Origin: Laburnicola sp. R22_1 | Lineage: Eukaryota; Ascomycota; Dothideomycetes; Pleosporales; Didymosphaeriaceae | Assembly (NCBI GenBank): GCA_014281115.1 | Contig: JACONQ010000019.1 | Coordinates: forward strand, 744,001 to 808,000 | DNA: 64,000 nt | Reading direction: 5' to 3' | Shown here: positions 32,275-45,600 of the stretch, in pieces | Layout: each line of letters begins with the position of its first letter | Numbering within the stretch: position 1 is the first letter of the stretch | Notes under the pieces: generated by a model | The model's input: only the letters and a program-made list of their open reading frames with translations | Database searches by the model: none | What the model was told of the DNA's origin: nothing | Translations under genes and position numbers: made by a program

Positions 32275-33647
32275 TTAAAAAGCAGGCTTAGCATTCTTGA
32301 TGAGCTCCTCAAAGTACGCCTGGTTCCAAGCACCAGCCTCAGGAGCAGGCTTGAACGCATCGTCCTTGCCGCAGAAAGAGTCGTACCGGGTAGCCGAAGT
32401 ATCCGACGTACCATCCGACTCACCACCGGGCTTGACCCACACAAAGGCATCGGCGTAGCTCGACCCAGTGGTGGACGTAGGACGCACACCGAACCCGGCG
32501 CCCTTGACGTTGCACCAGTCGCCCCACTCCTTTCGCAGGCCGGTGACGGCGTTGCGGCCCGTGTCGACGATGGCCTGCCCGGGCATGCCGGCGTCCTTGA
32601 GGAGAGGCCCAAACGTCTCGACGTATATCTTCTCGTTCTGGCACTTGTTCCACTGGGCGTCGGTGGCTTTGGAGAACTCGCCTGGTGTAAGGTCCCAGGC
32701 GTTCCAGCCAGCCACATTGGTGCTGAAGCCGCGCACTTGCTTAGGCGAGCCTGCGTTCTTGTAGACGGTCGCGAGTTCTTTAGCTCCGGGCTCTGTTGTC
32801 GAGTCAGAACGACGTTGTCATGGAGGAATGTAGTGGCGCGGCGAGATGGATCAGTGGTGGGGATGAGACTTACTGAGGTTGTCGTTCCAGCCGAGCCAGC
32901 CACCGTGGCCAGCATCGATGTACATAATGATGTGAGGCAAGTTGAGTTGCTTGATCGCATACGCGACACCCTCGCGGTAGCCGGAGGTAGAGTCCTTGCA
33001 GGCCTGCTTATCGGCGTTTGTGACAAGATTAGGGAGCGAATCGGGCTCGATAACAAGAGCAATAGCAGTCTTGGGGTACTTCTTGAAGATGGCGACGATA
33101 GCTTAGTGGTGTCAGCACCTAACTTATTCGTGTGATCAATAGAACAAGAGCACTTACGGTCAATGTATTCAGTCTTGTAGGTTTGGATGTCGCCAGCAGC
33201 GAGTTCACCATTGGAGGCCTTGGCTGCGCAGTCACGGCCGGGAAGATCATAGATGACAAAAGCGGCGAGCTGGTCGCAAGGAACGTCCTTGAGGTTGTCC
33301 TCGATGACTGAGATACGGGCACGAGTATCACTGGAGGCGAATTAGTCCTGTTCCCAAGAGCTCTTTCGAAAAAATGACATCCACAGGAAGGTTCCGACCT
33401 GAGCAACCTTGGAGACCTTGGCCGCCATAGCACTGTCTGTCATCGAGGCAGCAGCGGCAATGACCTCCTTGGAGTACTCCTTGTTGGCATAGATGGAGCG
33501 AGTGAAGGGATTTCCCGAGAGCGTAACTGGAGTAGCACAAGCGGCGGCAGGTGCACGCGCAGTGATGGGACCCTGCTCGACAGGGTTAGGGACAGCGAAG
33601 ACGCCATTGATGGCCGAAGCCAGCACGGCAGAGAAAAGACCCTTCAT
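32275..33647 (-). CDS. Secreted GH6 cellobiohydrolase, no CBM
   Basis: Four exons (33,647-33,379; 33,330-33,158; 33,101-32,874; 32,792-32,275) with introns of 48, 56 and 81 bp encode 395 residues. A signal peptide (MKGLFSAVLASAINGVFA) leads directly into the catalytic domain; no CBM1 or Ser/Thr linker is present. Family GH6 marks: VGTFLW, VIYDLPGRDCAA (catalytic acid Asp123), LVIEPDSLPNLVTN, DAGHGGWLGW, GDWCN and VWVKPGGESDGTSD with Asp350 at the proposed base position. The enzyme cleaves cellobiose from the non-reducing ends of cellulose. Ser349 stands where Trichoderma Cel6A has a free Cys. Intron 1 uses a weak GTCATT donor. The gene lies 0.5 kb from the AT-rich block; carbon-catabolite control is likely but not shown. 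Confidence 0.93.
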
Positions 33648-35994
33648 GTTGCCGAGTTGATCGTGCAGTGAGGTGCCACAGGCTACAGCAAGACTTCATG
33701 TTGGGCCCCGTCGCCTCTTATATCAACGACGGTTGACATGGTGGCGACATACTCCGGTTAGGTACTTAATATGCCACTTTTCTGCATCTGGAGTCCATCT
33801 CAACGGGAAGCAGGGCCGCAATCTGCGGACGAGCAATGTGCTCAAGGGTCTGTGCTCGTTTCCCCGTGCCATGATGAGGCTTAGATGGTAGTAATTAACG
33901 GAAGTATGAGCATCCACTATGGCAGGGGCTAAATGGAATCATCTGCATTTGTGGTAGTTTGCGGAGACCGATCCAGAAGTGGTATTCATCCTGAAGATCC
34001 ATTGCCTTCTTTCCAACCCACGACCCCAGAGTTTTGGGGAAATTTCGGCCTAAGATCACATCACTGATCGCGGATCGAGTGTCACTGCGCTGTGTGGCAA
34101 GAGAATGAGTCGAATAGGCAGTCATGCTTCCAGAGTGCTCTGTTCGGCCTTTACGGCTAGGCGCCTTGTGTAGCTGGGGAAAGTTAGTCCCGAGGGTGGA
34201 TAGATGAGCGTAACTTGAGACACCCTGCTTATTCGTCTTCGGCATCCCGTACCCCGCGCACCCCATATCACACCAATATCCCTGCAAACAGATCTGACAT
34301 TTCCATCCCCAGAAAGTCCTCACGTCCTGTACTATTAGATTAAGGAGTGGACCACCAAACATGTTGGCCAAAGATGCTCGATCCAACGTACGGCTCAAAA
34401 TTGACGAGGCTAAAGCCTACGCATACCTTCGTTTCTTTGTTCACCATAGAGAAGGCAGTCCGACCACGTACTCTTTTGATGTCCAGCACTACACTCGCTG
34501 GGCTGTCGCCTATGCACTGCAACGCCCAAAACATCGGAGAGAGCTCACAACGAGAGCTGTAACGCAAGCTGGGAATGAATCGTGCGAACAGCTTCCAAAT
34601 CCAAAAGCAGGCGACTGACCACTGCGTTTGCAGATAAATTATAGTGCTGCGAACAAGGCTCCGACAAGCACAAGACAGTCCGGTATCCATGGATATGATA
34701 CGATTCCCGGGACCCAAGGCGTTCTGGAAACCAATGGAACCCATGATTGCCGCCGCTGTGTGGAGTGATGAGTGGGAGGATACGAGCTGTCCTGCCCCAC
34801 ACTTGCCCGAAAAGTGAGGACGAGTACGCTGTGTAGCTGGTGTTCTAATTGGCCCAATCTTTTGAGTGACATGAGGTGAGGTAGCGCTACTCCAGATATC
34901 AAATCGGTGTGAAAACGGTGGACAATTGCATTGCTTTTGACGAGCTGGTTGGTATCTGCAAAGCAGTGATGATGCTGTTCTCGCGCGACGTGGAGCTGAC
35001 AACTGGAAGGCATCTGCTCCTACGCGGTGTTCATGTGGCATCCGCTTGTAAACCCACCACATCCATTCAATTCCATCTCTCTTCACAACATCACGTCCAG
35101 ACTCCCTTCCCCTTGGAAGCAAAGTAGCAGAACGTCGCATCGAAGCACTCTCCCAAGAAGTCTAAAAAGCTTCGGTGCGATCTAGACAAGGGTCACGGAC
35201 CTCAGTTCGACCTGGTGGAAACGCTTCTCTCCGCATCCCGGCCACCGAAGGGTGGGTGGCAATCCCGCCGTGTTGTTTGCTATCGATTAATTTACAGGAC
35301 ACCTGTCGCCTGACCTCCGCGACCCATGCCATGACCCAAAGAAAGAAGATGGCGCCCTACTGCGGACCCTTTTACTTCGTATTCTGGGGTAATTCTCCGA
35401 CACATAGAGTTCTTAATAAGGCATTGGTAAAACCAGCAGTAAAGCTGAGGAATGCCTGCAATATGCGATACTCGCAGAATCACTTTTTGTGGTTTATCAA
35501 ATACACTTCTCTAGCAAGAATACAGCAGAGAAGGTTTGCCCCCCATGCCCACGCTTGAGTCGGCTCTTAATATGGACAAAGACACGGCAGATCAATACTT
35601 CATCCAGACACGAACATCTACCCGAAGTCATCGTTAGCCGCCCGGTTCGTTGCAAGGCAATTATGCTCATATGAAAAACATACAAAATAGTCTTTCAATT
35701 TCTCAGAACGGTCCGAGGGATCGATCGTGCTGATGCGGACTAACTTGCGCAGTGGAAGTGATCACGACATGGCATCTCTTCGTTTCTGCTTTTGGCTGGA
35801 AGCCTCTACCCATACAACAACCCTTCTAAACGTGCTCATGCGCACGGGAATCGCGTCAAAATACCCAGTGTTTTCTCACAGGGAGTAGTTCCACAATCTC
35901 CTCAAACGCCGGGGAATTCCATCCAACCAATGAACATGCGACGAAGACAAAAAGAATATAATGCACCCCATCATGTCCCAGACACCTACGAAAT
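33648..35994. other. Intergenic region with unassigned open frames
   Basis: A 266-codon minus-strand frame (35,140-34,340) and a 167-codon minus-strand frame (34,398-33,895) overlap at one end. An 85-codon forward frame (34,361-34,618, with RLKIDEAKAYAYLRFFVHH and DVQHYTRWAVAYALQRPKHR) lies opposite. None shows a domain, signal peptide or clear splice structure. The forward 85-codon frame has the most protein-like composition and may be a gene fragment. The remainder appears non-coding, including the GH6 promoter near 33,650-33,900 and the NHX 3' flank near 35,800. Confidence 0.35.
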
Positions 35995-38179
35995 TCATGC
36001 ATTGCTCGGACCTGATCCGGAACTCTTTCCAGCGTCTAGCAGTAGATGTGGCTTGAGGAAACCGTCGTCGATTTGCTTGAAAGCATTCGCGGGGTCCTGC
36101 GAAATATCCGAGAGGAGTTGTTTGACAGCACCAGTCGCAGTCGCAACTCGTGAAGACTCGCCATTGCTGCTTGCTCCGGCTCTGTCGGAGATACCCGAGG
36201 TCGGGTAAGGAGAGGAATCTGATGGCACACCCAGTGGGGAGGGCACTCGATTTGGCGATCGGCGGGCGCTCGGTGGCAGATCGAGATCAATGTCATCTTC
36301 GTCGTTGCTGCCACTGTCTCCAGGACTCAAAAGGCCCTGATCAGTGCCATCTTGCTGTCTAAGTTTGCTAGAGTTTCTTCTAGAAGACAGGGCATTGGGC
36401 CTTGTTGGCGGGCTGTGCCTGTTGCCGCTGGAGTAGGCACCACCTTGCCCGTTGACGTCGGAAAGCACGAATCCGTTACGGCTAGGGCGGGGTGTATGGC
36501 CAAATCCTTGACCTTTAGGACGAGCATAAGTACCGCCATTAATGGTTTCGATGTCAAATTCGTCGTCGGAGTCGATCTCTTCGACCACTCCAGTCCGGAT
36601 GCCTAAAATCTCCAGCATGCGTGCTGTGGTGCCGCCAAAGATGATGACGGTCAAGACGACCACGATCAGCACGGTGGCGCGTAGAGTATCAGCATTAGGG
36701 CCCGACAAGCCTGCAGCTAATGCAACACCGACTGCTCCTCGGAGACCCGCCCAATAGATCATGGCTTGGTGCGAGTAAGGTATCTCCTCTTCGGCGTCTG
36801 GGGCGCCATAGCGTCTTGCCCGATAACGTCTGACTGCGTTGATCACCCGTGCCAAGGGAAAGACTGCACACCATCGAGCAAGGCAAATTCCAATAACGGT
36901 GATCAAAATGAACAAGGGGTTGTAGTCGTCGTGGCTGAAGAGCGAGATGCCCAGATAGATGAATATGAAATTCTCTGACAACTGGGCGGTAATCTGAAAG
37001 ACGAACTTGGTCGTGAGTTGGGTTCGCCGCGACATATTGTGATAAGCGTAATGTTTCATGCAGATGCCGCAGAACAGCAGAGACACAATACCTGCCAAGG
37101 GTTAGCAAGGGTACAAAGATTTGGAAGATGGCACTTGCCGGACATGTGAATGGCATTGGAGAAGAAGTATGTCAAGTAAGCGATGAGGATGATTAGGCAA
37201 CTCTCTGTTTTTGGGAAGCGCCTGACGTATGTAAACTTGAGAGTCAAGGACGCGGCGATTCCCACCATGACGCCAATGAACAAGCTCCCAAAGAAGACGC
37301 CAAGGAAGATACCGGCAGCTTCGAAAAGGCTCAGGAGCCCAAGGGATTCGGCACCATCCTTGTACTTTTGTGCAGTCTCGAACAGGACGATGGCGATGGC
37401 ATCGTTCAATATAGACTCGCCAAAAATGATGGTGTACAGTTTCGGCTCGACCTTGTACGTATTGAAGATGGCGAGGATGGTGACGGGATCGGTGGCCGAG
37501 AGCGTGGCGCCCACGGACATGGCCTCGACGAAATTGATCTTGAAGCTCCCCAGCGGTAATCTCGTCCACAAATATAGGATAACACCTAGGACGACGGCGG
37601 ATATCAGGGTCCCAGCGAAGGCAAAAGTAAGGATGGTGCCAATGTGGCGGAAAAAGTTGCCCTTGGCTCGTCAGTGTATAGCTCGGGAGGGAAGGGGGCG
37701 GGCTCACTTGATGCAGTTCATAGCCGGAAGACAATATGATGGGCGGCAGCAGCAAGTTGAAGAACATTTGGTAGTCGAAGCTCACCGTCTCGCTGACCGA
37801 GGCCCAGCCTGTTAGCCGCAGGATGAGGCCGACGAACATTCCGGCAAAGATGGACAGCACCGTCTCGTGGACGGCCTGTATCTTGCGCGTCTGGAGGATG
37901 TAGCTCGTAAACAGGGCGACAATGAGCAGAGCGATCAGGATGGAGAGCCCCCATGATGCGAAGATCTCCTTCTGGCCAGCCTCGGGGGCCTCTGTCGGCA
38001 CGTTAGAGTCGGGACGGTACGAGGGGAGGGGGAGGGGTGCATCTGACCGTCGGGGTCTGCGTCGGTGGTCTCGCGCTCTGCCAGCCTGGTCAGTCTCTAC
38101 GTGTCTACCGTGTGTTGTGTGTTGGGAGAGGGCGCGTACTCAGCAGCTCGGCGACGGCCCAGCCCACTGCGGACGCCAT
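35995..38179 (-). CDS. nhx1: Endosomal/vacuolar Na+(K+)/H+ exchanger, NHX1 type
   Basis: Four exons (38,179-38,140; 37,991-37,708; 37,661-37,139; 37,091-35,995) encode 647 residues. Introns are 148, 46 and 47 bp; the third is GC-AG (G|GCAAGT...GGCAG|GT), the only junction that restores HMSGIVSLLFCG. CPA1-family marks: FFNLLLPPIIL (inhibitor-binding segment), ATDPVTILAIF, the ESILNDAIAIVLFE motif with the conserved Asn-Asp pair, and GLRGAVGVALAAG with its conserved Arg. About 11-12 membrane segments occupy residues 25-430; a Ser/Asp/Pro-rich cytosolic tail of about 200 residues follows. The protein exchanges luminal H+ for Na+ or K+ and controls endosome/vacuole pH. It is divergent from the sugar transporter gene. 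Confidence 0.92.
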
Positions 38180-38925
38180 GGTGGACGCTCAGAGCTGCGA
38201 TGGCATGGGATACGTCGAGGGTTCGCGCGCGACGGTCGCGCAGAGGAAAGGTGGCTGCTCGGGCGGCGATGCAGGGCAGCGGTAGTGCTGCGGCCTGGCT
38301 GGGGTGCCTCGGTGCAACGTCTCGGGCCGGCGAGGAGGCCACCTAGCTACCTAGCAGCTACCTAGGGGCGGCGGCGAGGGAGCGCGCGCTGGCTCGGGGG
38401 CGGCGGCGCACGGGGCGAGGGGGCGAGGAGACGAGGGGACAGCGGCCGTGGAGGGCGAGGACTGAGACGCGGTCGTCTGCTGATGAGTGCGCTGGTGATG
38501 GTTGCACGCGCTCGCCCATCCATGATGCGTCCACAGAGGCCGCCGTGGTCGAAGAAGCCACGTCCCGTCTGGGCTTAGCGGACCGCGCGTATGCAAGTGC
38601 AGCTTCTGGAGCCGCGGTTGCGTCATGGCAGCACAATTCGTTCTCGTTGCCGTTCTGCAGCCAGCCCCTATTATTATTACATGGTGCCATCCTGAGCCTG
38701 CCCCTCCCTCCCCTCCTCCCTAGTCATCTCCGGTCGCGGCCGTCACACCGGCATGGCATATCGGCGCTGTCCGTGCTCCCTCAGCTAACGAGACACACCA
38801 CCACCAACACACATCAGCCCGCTGCCCAAGCAGCCTCTCGCCGCACGTGCGTGAGCCATTCTTCTCCACGCCCTCGGCGCACCTGCTGCAGACGCCTGGA
38901 CCGCACAGCGTCCGCCGCAGTCACC
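38180..38925. promoter_or_regulatory. Bidirectional promoter between nhx1 and the sugar transporter
   Basis: The two starts diverge across 746 bp. Open frames here overlap on both strands and have skewed Arg/Pro/Ala composition typical of GC-rich leader DNA. The transporter frame is open upstream to 38,545, but the ATG at 38,926 has the best context (GTCACCATGC) and a clean start. No defined operator is visible. Confidence 0.5.
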
Positions 38926-41019
38926 ATGCCGCCCCAGCGCCCGTCCCTCGTGTCCTCGCCCGCCCACGCGTCCCCGTTGGCGTCGCCAGCTCTTGAGCCG
39001 CCCTTACCCCGTCCTGCCCCACGAAACGACGGCACCGCGGCCACGAACCCCAAAGTCGTCTCCTTCCACCGCAACTCGTTGGATCCGCCCATGGAGCAAA
39101 TCATCACCGAGCAGTCGCCGCTGGTGCGCGGTCGCTCGTCGGAAGAGGTGGACTCGCTGTACAAGACCGTCTCGCCCCTGGAGAGCGAGGACTGGCAAGG
39201 CGACGAAGAGGAGGAGTCCAAGAGTGCACTATTCTTGTTTCTATTGACCCTAGGCGGGCTCGGCTTACAGATCGGGTGGTCGGTGGAAACGTCAAACGGC
39301 TCGGTGAGTTAGCAATGCAGAGCACAGCTGCTGGCGCTCGCACGCTGACCATAGGCAGCCATACCTTCTGTCTCTCGGTCTCAGCAAGTCCATGCTTGCA
39401 CTGGTGTGGATTGCCGGCCCTTTGTCAGGCGCACTCGTCCAACCCTACGTCGGTATGAAGAGCGACAACTGCCGGATTAAAATGGGAAAGAGGCGGCCCT
39501 TCATTATCGGTGGTGCCGCAGCCACCATTGTCTCGCTGATGGTCCTGGCGTGGGCTGCCGAAATCGTCGGCGGATTTCTCAGCATTTTTGGCGCCAATAA
39601 GGAGGCACAAGGCGTTAAAACGACCATCATGCTATTCGCCGTTTTGTTCGTATATGTGCTGGATTTCGCTATCAACGTCAGTACGTAGTTTATTCGTGCA
39701 TCCCCTCGGCTAAACTGCCTCATACTTACGCATTCACAGTCCAAGCTGGAATTCGAGCATACATCGTCGACGTCGCACCCACGCACCAACAGGACGCTGC
39801 AAACGCTTGGATGATCCGGGCCTCGGGTGTGGGCAACATCCTGGGTTACCTGGCCGGAAAGGCTGATCTACCCAAGTATTTTCCCTTCTTCGGCCAAGGC
39901 CAATTCAAAGTACTTTGCGCCATTGCGAGCATTATTATGGCTGTCACCGTCACCATCAGCTGTGTGGCTGTTTCTGAGCGAGACCCACGCTTCGAAGGAG
40001 CACCAGCTGCAGATGACGGTCTCCTAAGCTTCTTCAGAAGTCTGGCTCGTTCTGTGCGTTCCCTGCCGTTGCAGATAAAGAGAGTTTGTCAAGTCCAGTT
40101 CTGCGCCTGGATAGGCTGGTTTCCCTTCTTATTCTACATCACCACATACGTTGGCGACCTTTATTTCGACGAGGAATTCGCAAAGAACCCCAACATGTCT
40201 GACGATCAAGTCTCCGAGGTCATGGAGGAGGGCACAAGAATTGGCACGGGAGCTCTGCTTGTCTTCGCCGTCACGACATTCATCGCCTCTGTCATCCTAC
40301 CTTTCATCATCCCCCCTACGTATACCGCTCCTCGAGCACATGGAGCAATAACACCTATGACGCCCATGACTCCTGGAACGCCGGGTGGAATGGCCGGCTC
40401 GGGCTATTTCTCGCTCAAGGAACCCAGCCGACGACATGCTAAGGCTCTGTCGGATCGTCTCAACGACTATGGCAAGATGCTGCAGATCCAGCGTCTCACG
40501 CTCCGTCGGTCGTGGTTCCTATCCCATCTCGTATTTGCTGCGCTCATGGCCGCCACCTTCCTCGTACGCAGTACACTCGCTGCTACCATCCTGGTCGGGC
40601 TCATTGGCATACCTTGGGCTTTGACAAACTGGGCGCCATTCGCGCTTCTCTCGTCGGAAATCTCAAAGCGAGACGCCATGCGCCGAGGGTTGCTGCGACC
40701 CGATCCCCATGATAGGGAGGCGGCACGAGTGGCGGCTGGGGAAGACGACGCTGCAGAAGAGGGCTCCGACCAAGCGGGTGTGATTCTAGGCATTCACAAT
40801 GTGGCAATTGCGGCCCCGCAGGTTATTGCCACGCTGTTCAGTTCGATCATTTTCAAGATATTACAGAAACCGAGAGGAACTCCAGGCGATAACAGCGTTG
40901 CGTGGGTGTTAAGATTTGGGGGTTGCTGTGCGCTTGTCGCTGCTTGGTTCACGTTAAGAGTTGCCGAAGAGAAGGAAGATCCAGAAACTACTCTAGCGCG
41001 GAGAAGGCGTCCATCTTAG
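38926..41019 (+). CDS. Sucrose-type H+/sugar symporter of the GPH/SUT family
   Basis: Exons 38,926-39,303, 39,359-39,680 and 39,740-41,019 (introns 55 and 59 bp) encode 659 residues. An N-terminal cytosolic region of about 100 residues, Ser/Pro- then Glu-rich, precedes about 12 membrane spans. Family marks are LTLGGLGLQIGWSVE (first span), LVWIAGPLSGALVQPYVG, the MGKRRPFIIGG loop, DVAPTHQQDAANAW and the RASGVGNILGYLAG stretch typical of plant and fission-yeast SUT proteins. A long central loop (about 410-455) carries Met/Thr/Pro repeats. It probably imports sucrose or maltose with protons at the plasma membrane; the substrate is inferred from the family only. Confidence 0.9.
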
Positions 41020-42677
41020 AGCACGTTTAGATATTGCATATTTGGGGAGGCAGTACAGCTTGCGCGATCTGTCGGCTCGACCAGTCTTGAACAAAAAAAT
41101 ATCTTGGATCCGAACGACGTTGGTTACCGTAGGACAACAATAGCCGGAAAGCTCCTTGGTCATTGACGCGCCTCCTACTGTTGATTTGCAAAGGCTTGCG
41201 AGGGCACAGGTTTCTATATCGGCGTTGCAATACATACATGGGATAGGCAGGAATTTGGATTTAGCATGGAGTCTTTGGCAGAGCTGGCATTTTATTTCGT
41301 AGATGCTGTTATGCCAGCGTTCCTAGAGCTGGCACACGCAAGAACGAATGCAAATGATTCACGATTACGTGGGGACGATGTTACATCAGTCAAACGCGCT
41401 GTTCACTACGTGCTGTTTCGTTGCTGAACCAGCTGTTTCAGTTAAAACTAACGACTCTCCATCTACATACAAGGTGTCAGCGTTGACAAGGTAACTGAGC
41501 CACATAATAACATGCGAGACGAATTTATTGCAAGCAGCCTTTGGCGAGTAGAGCATTAACACTCCGCCCACGCACGCACACACACTGCAGTCTTCTTGCA
41601 TACTGCATACTGCATGTACAGAACTACTACCATAACTACACCGCTTCTTTCGAACCTCTACTGACAATGACGTACGTACCAAACGCACGGCTGGCCACCC
41701 TCCGCAACCAAACGTTGACCGCCCAATCCTCCTCCCCACGCCGCCACCCCGAGGTTTTCCTTTTTGCTGTAGCCGTAACGGTGTAACCGGAACCGAGCCG
41801 TTGCTCTCATCGTACGCTAAGCAGGAGATTTATCCATGTCTTGCTTGCATACAAGTGAACTACTGATCAATCTTCCAGACTGCACGGTGAGCACGAGGGG
41901 ACGATGAGCATGTGACGTCACTCTGACCGTGTGCACACCGAATGAAAGTTGCAGGCCCTGGGATACAAACCGACTCCGCCGCGGAGCCACTTCCGCATTC
42001 CAGCGTATGCATGCATAGCTCACTTGATACCCTATCGATCGTGCTCTCTTTATCGACGATGGTTGATATACATCCTACCCTGTTCGAACATTCCGCCAAT
42101 TAGAGCATAAACACCGGTATAAACTCACACTCAAGAAATCACGGCATGCCATTGCAGGACTACGTGGTACAGTCCAAATAAAACTAACCTACTCTGCCTT
42201 ATGCACTGGTTCCAAATATCATGAAGCGCTCTTTGTGATAGCTATGCTATCATCATAGCCACGACAGCCCTACGAATACGTGCATGTGCTCATACCGGGG
42301 GACACATTCGTCACGACTTGAAAGCCCCAAAACATCAATCAATCATACTTGATAGTGTCTACAGAGGCGACAACCCCCTATACGCCCCAACCCATGGGAC
42401 TCAACCCAGTGGACCCAACCCAATAACGGATGTGAAGACAAGCAAGACACCGCACGCGCCAGCCAGCCAGGAGATTATACAGCTTAGAAAAGACATCCGA
42501 GAAGGTGCAAGTGGCGCATGAACACTGTGGAAACAATCGTCTCCCAAAAGTGCCTCGCATAGAAAATAGCACATCAGCCGCGCCGTGCAATCGGGAAGTC
42601 TATGGGGTATTGGAATTTCTCAACCTGAAAAGTTAGTATACATGTTGACATGACGTGGAAGAAGGACATACAGTGCC
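41020..42677. other. Intergenic region
   Basis: Between the 3' ends of the transporter and remodeller genes. Only short frames with no similarity occur; CA-rich simple sequence lies near 41,565-41,590. I see no RNA gene. Confidence 0.5.
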
Positions 42678-45600
42678 CTACATCGCCCGCGGCGTACCCA
42701 TAGCACTAGTGATTGCCGTGCTCAAGCCACCGTTCACTGAGCCTCCCTCATCGAAGTCTTGCCAAACAGGATAATTCTCAGTAGCCTCTCGTAGCTTGTC
42801 TAGCATGGTCTGCTCGATAAGGTTTGCATCCTGATACAGTAGACTCGAGTCCTCGTTGTACGTCCGACAGTTGGTGCATAGAAGGCCGATATCTTGACGG
42901 AATTGCTTGAGAGACTGGTATTCTTTCTTGTTGATCTTTTTCTTGATCTGCTGCATGCAGATGGGATTCTTGATGAGCTGGTAATAATCGGGGTAATCCC
43001 ATTTGTCGGGCAGCTCAATGAACGGATCGATGATGCCGCGGTTCGGGATGCCTTTTTCAGTCGACTCTTCCTCGAGATCATTCAAAGCCTCGTAAACCTC
43101 GTTGACGATCTTCTGCATCAGGGTACGCTGCTCAGGATTGAGCGTCTCCTGTACCTTGGGAGCCGGTCGACCGCGTTTACGGGGTGCGATATCTCCGTCT
43201 AATGAAGCATCGTCTGCCTTGCGCTTTTCTACTTTGGGTTTCCGACCACGTTTCTTTGGCTGCGGCTCCTCTGAGTCGTCACGCGAAGGTGCTGGCGAGT
43301 CCCCAACGTCCTTCGGTAGCTTGTTCTTTGTCCGCTTGGCCATCTTAGCCTCCTTGCGCGCGACAGCAGCGTCGATGTCATCGTCAGAATTGTCGACCGC
43401 ATCAAGCCACTGTTCTTCCGTGAGACCGTCATCATATTTGACGCGAGTTCTCTCGCGGGCGCCCCGCCCGATGGGGGCCTCTTCGACCACTTCGGCCGGT
43501 CCAGTATCTTCGTTCAGCCAAATGTCGGGTAGTTCAGCTTCGGCCAGAAGACGCGACCACTGCTTTCCGGGACCGTACGGATCTTCAACCAAACGCTTCC
43601 GGTCCATCTCTTGGAAAAGTTTCAACTCATCGTCTGTCCGCATCATGATCATATTCAGATCGTCGTCATCCATCTCTTCCTGCTCCATATTCTCCGCTGC
43701 CTCTGCAGACTCTAACATAATTCGCAACATGGCGTCACGTTCCTCGTTGGTAGATCTGTTGTCGAATTTACCAGCCTGGATGACTTTGCCATCCATGTCC
43801 AATTTGTAGTTCGCTCGTTCGAGAATCTTCTCTTCGACCGAATTGGAAGTGATGAGACGAAGGATGCGAACTTCGTTCTTTTGACCAATACGATGTGCAC
43901 GATCCTGTGCTTGCAGATCCTGATGTGGATTCCAATCAGAATCGTAGATGATAACGGTATCCGCAGTCTGCAGATTCAGGCCAAGACCTCCAGCGCGGGT
44001 GGAGAGGAGGAAGCAGAAGTAGGGCGAATCCGGTGCATTGAAGTCCTTGAGGAGATCAGACCGGTCGTCAGCCTTCGTGGAACCGTCTAGTCGCATATAT
44101 TGCATTCCTCTCAGTCGCAGGAAATCTTCCATAATGTTCATAATCTGCGTCATCTGAAAGAACATCAGAACACGATGACCACTAGCCTGGAATTTAGGCA
44201 GGATCCTGTCAAGCAATTCGAATTTGCCGGCTGTACGCCAAAGCAGGTCATTCGTGATTCGGCTGGGATTCATCGCATCCTCGACAGCCTCGAAGACGAA
44301 GGGATGATTGCAAACTTTTCGCAATTGCATAAGCATATTGCTCAACCCGCGCATGCCAGTTTTGCCGCCCTTGCCGTCGCTCACATCGATGCTTGATTTC
44401 GTGACAAGCTGTTTGTAGAGCTTCGCTTGCAACGCTGAGAAGTTGCACTTGATGACACGCTCCGTCTTGTCCGGCAAGTCTTTCTCGACATCCTTCTTCA
44501 AGCGACGCAGCAAGAATGGGCGTAGAACTTTGTGAAGACGTCGAATGACGAGAAGTTGTTCTTCTTCGTTGAGCTCCATTCTGTCTTGACCGCCTGTATT
44601 GGCAAAAGGAGTGTTGAACCATTCGTCGAACGATTTGGCAGACTTGAAGATGGTAGGCAAGACGAAGTTGAGCATCGCCCAGAGCTCTGTGAGGTTGTTT
44701 TGGAGAGGCGTACCAGTAAGAATCAAACGGAACCGTGTTGTGTAATACTGTGTGATCGTGCTGCTGAGCTTAGAGTTTTGGTTCTTCATACGGTGACCCT
44801 CGTCCACGATCATGTGGACCCACTTAATTTTACTCAGAATAGGTCGATCTTTGATGATGAACTCATATGTGGTCAAAAGGACTTGGAATGCTCCCCAGCG
44901 AATCTGTTGCTGGTGCTGTTTCCTTGCGTTGGGGGGACCTTTGTAGACAATTTTCGTGACGCTGGGTGCCCACTTGTCAAACTCGTTCTGCCAGTTGGTC
45001 AGGGTACTCAGAGGCACTATCACCAGGAAGGGTCCCGGTTGTTGCTTCTTTTCAATGAGATACGTGATCAGACTGATCGTTTGAATGGTCTTGCCGAGAC
45101 CCATCTCATCAGCCAAAATGCCGTTCAAATTGTTGTTGTAAAGAGATATCATCCATTGCAGACCCTTGAGCTGGTATTCCTTGAGGGTACCACCGACAAG
45201 ATTCGACGCTTGCTGGTGAACCTCCTCTTTGATGCGATGGGCGATCTCATAGTAATCCGTGCGCTTCTTGCCAGGGCGGGTCTCAGCCTCATCTCCAGAT
45301 TCGCCTTCGTCGCTAGACTCGTCGTCTTCGGGCTCGTCCACAGGGAGGCCCATTTTGTTTGAGTGGCTCCGCTGTTGCGCTTTGACAGACGCGGATAGCT
45401 GTTTCAAGAATCCATCGGTCTGTTTGAGGAGGTGCGTAATACGGGTATCCTTCGCTTGTCCCAACAATTTGAGGTACGTTTCTTCATCGTTAGACTTCAA
45501 AGCCTGTAGACGCTGCTTGGCAGTGCGCTCCACACGCTTCTGTTCTTCCTTTTCGATGTTCTGGTGGGTCGTAATCATCGTGCGACCCAGCTTCTGCAAG

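Noticed and set aside
35792..36208. 138-codon forward frame
   Set aside because: Partly antisense to the nhx1 C-terminal tail and without similarity.
38545..38925. N-terminal extension of the sugar transporter
   Set aside because: In frame but low-complexity Pro/Ser/Arg, and inside the probable shared promoter; the ATG at 38,926 has better context.
44532..45362. 276-codon forward frame
   Set aside because: Antisense to the conserved ATPase domain of the Snf2/Sth1 gene; a shadow of its codon usage.
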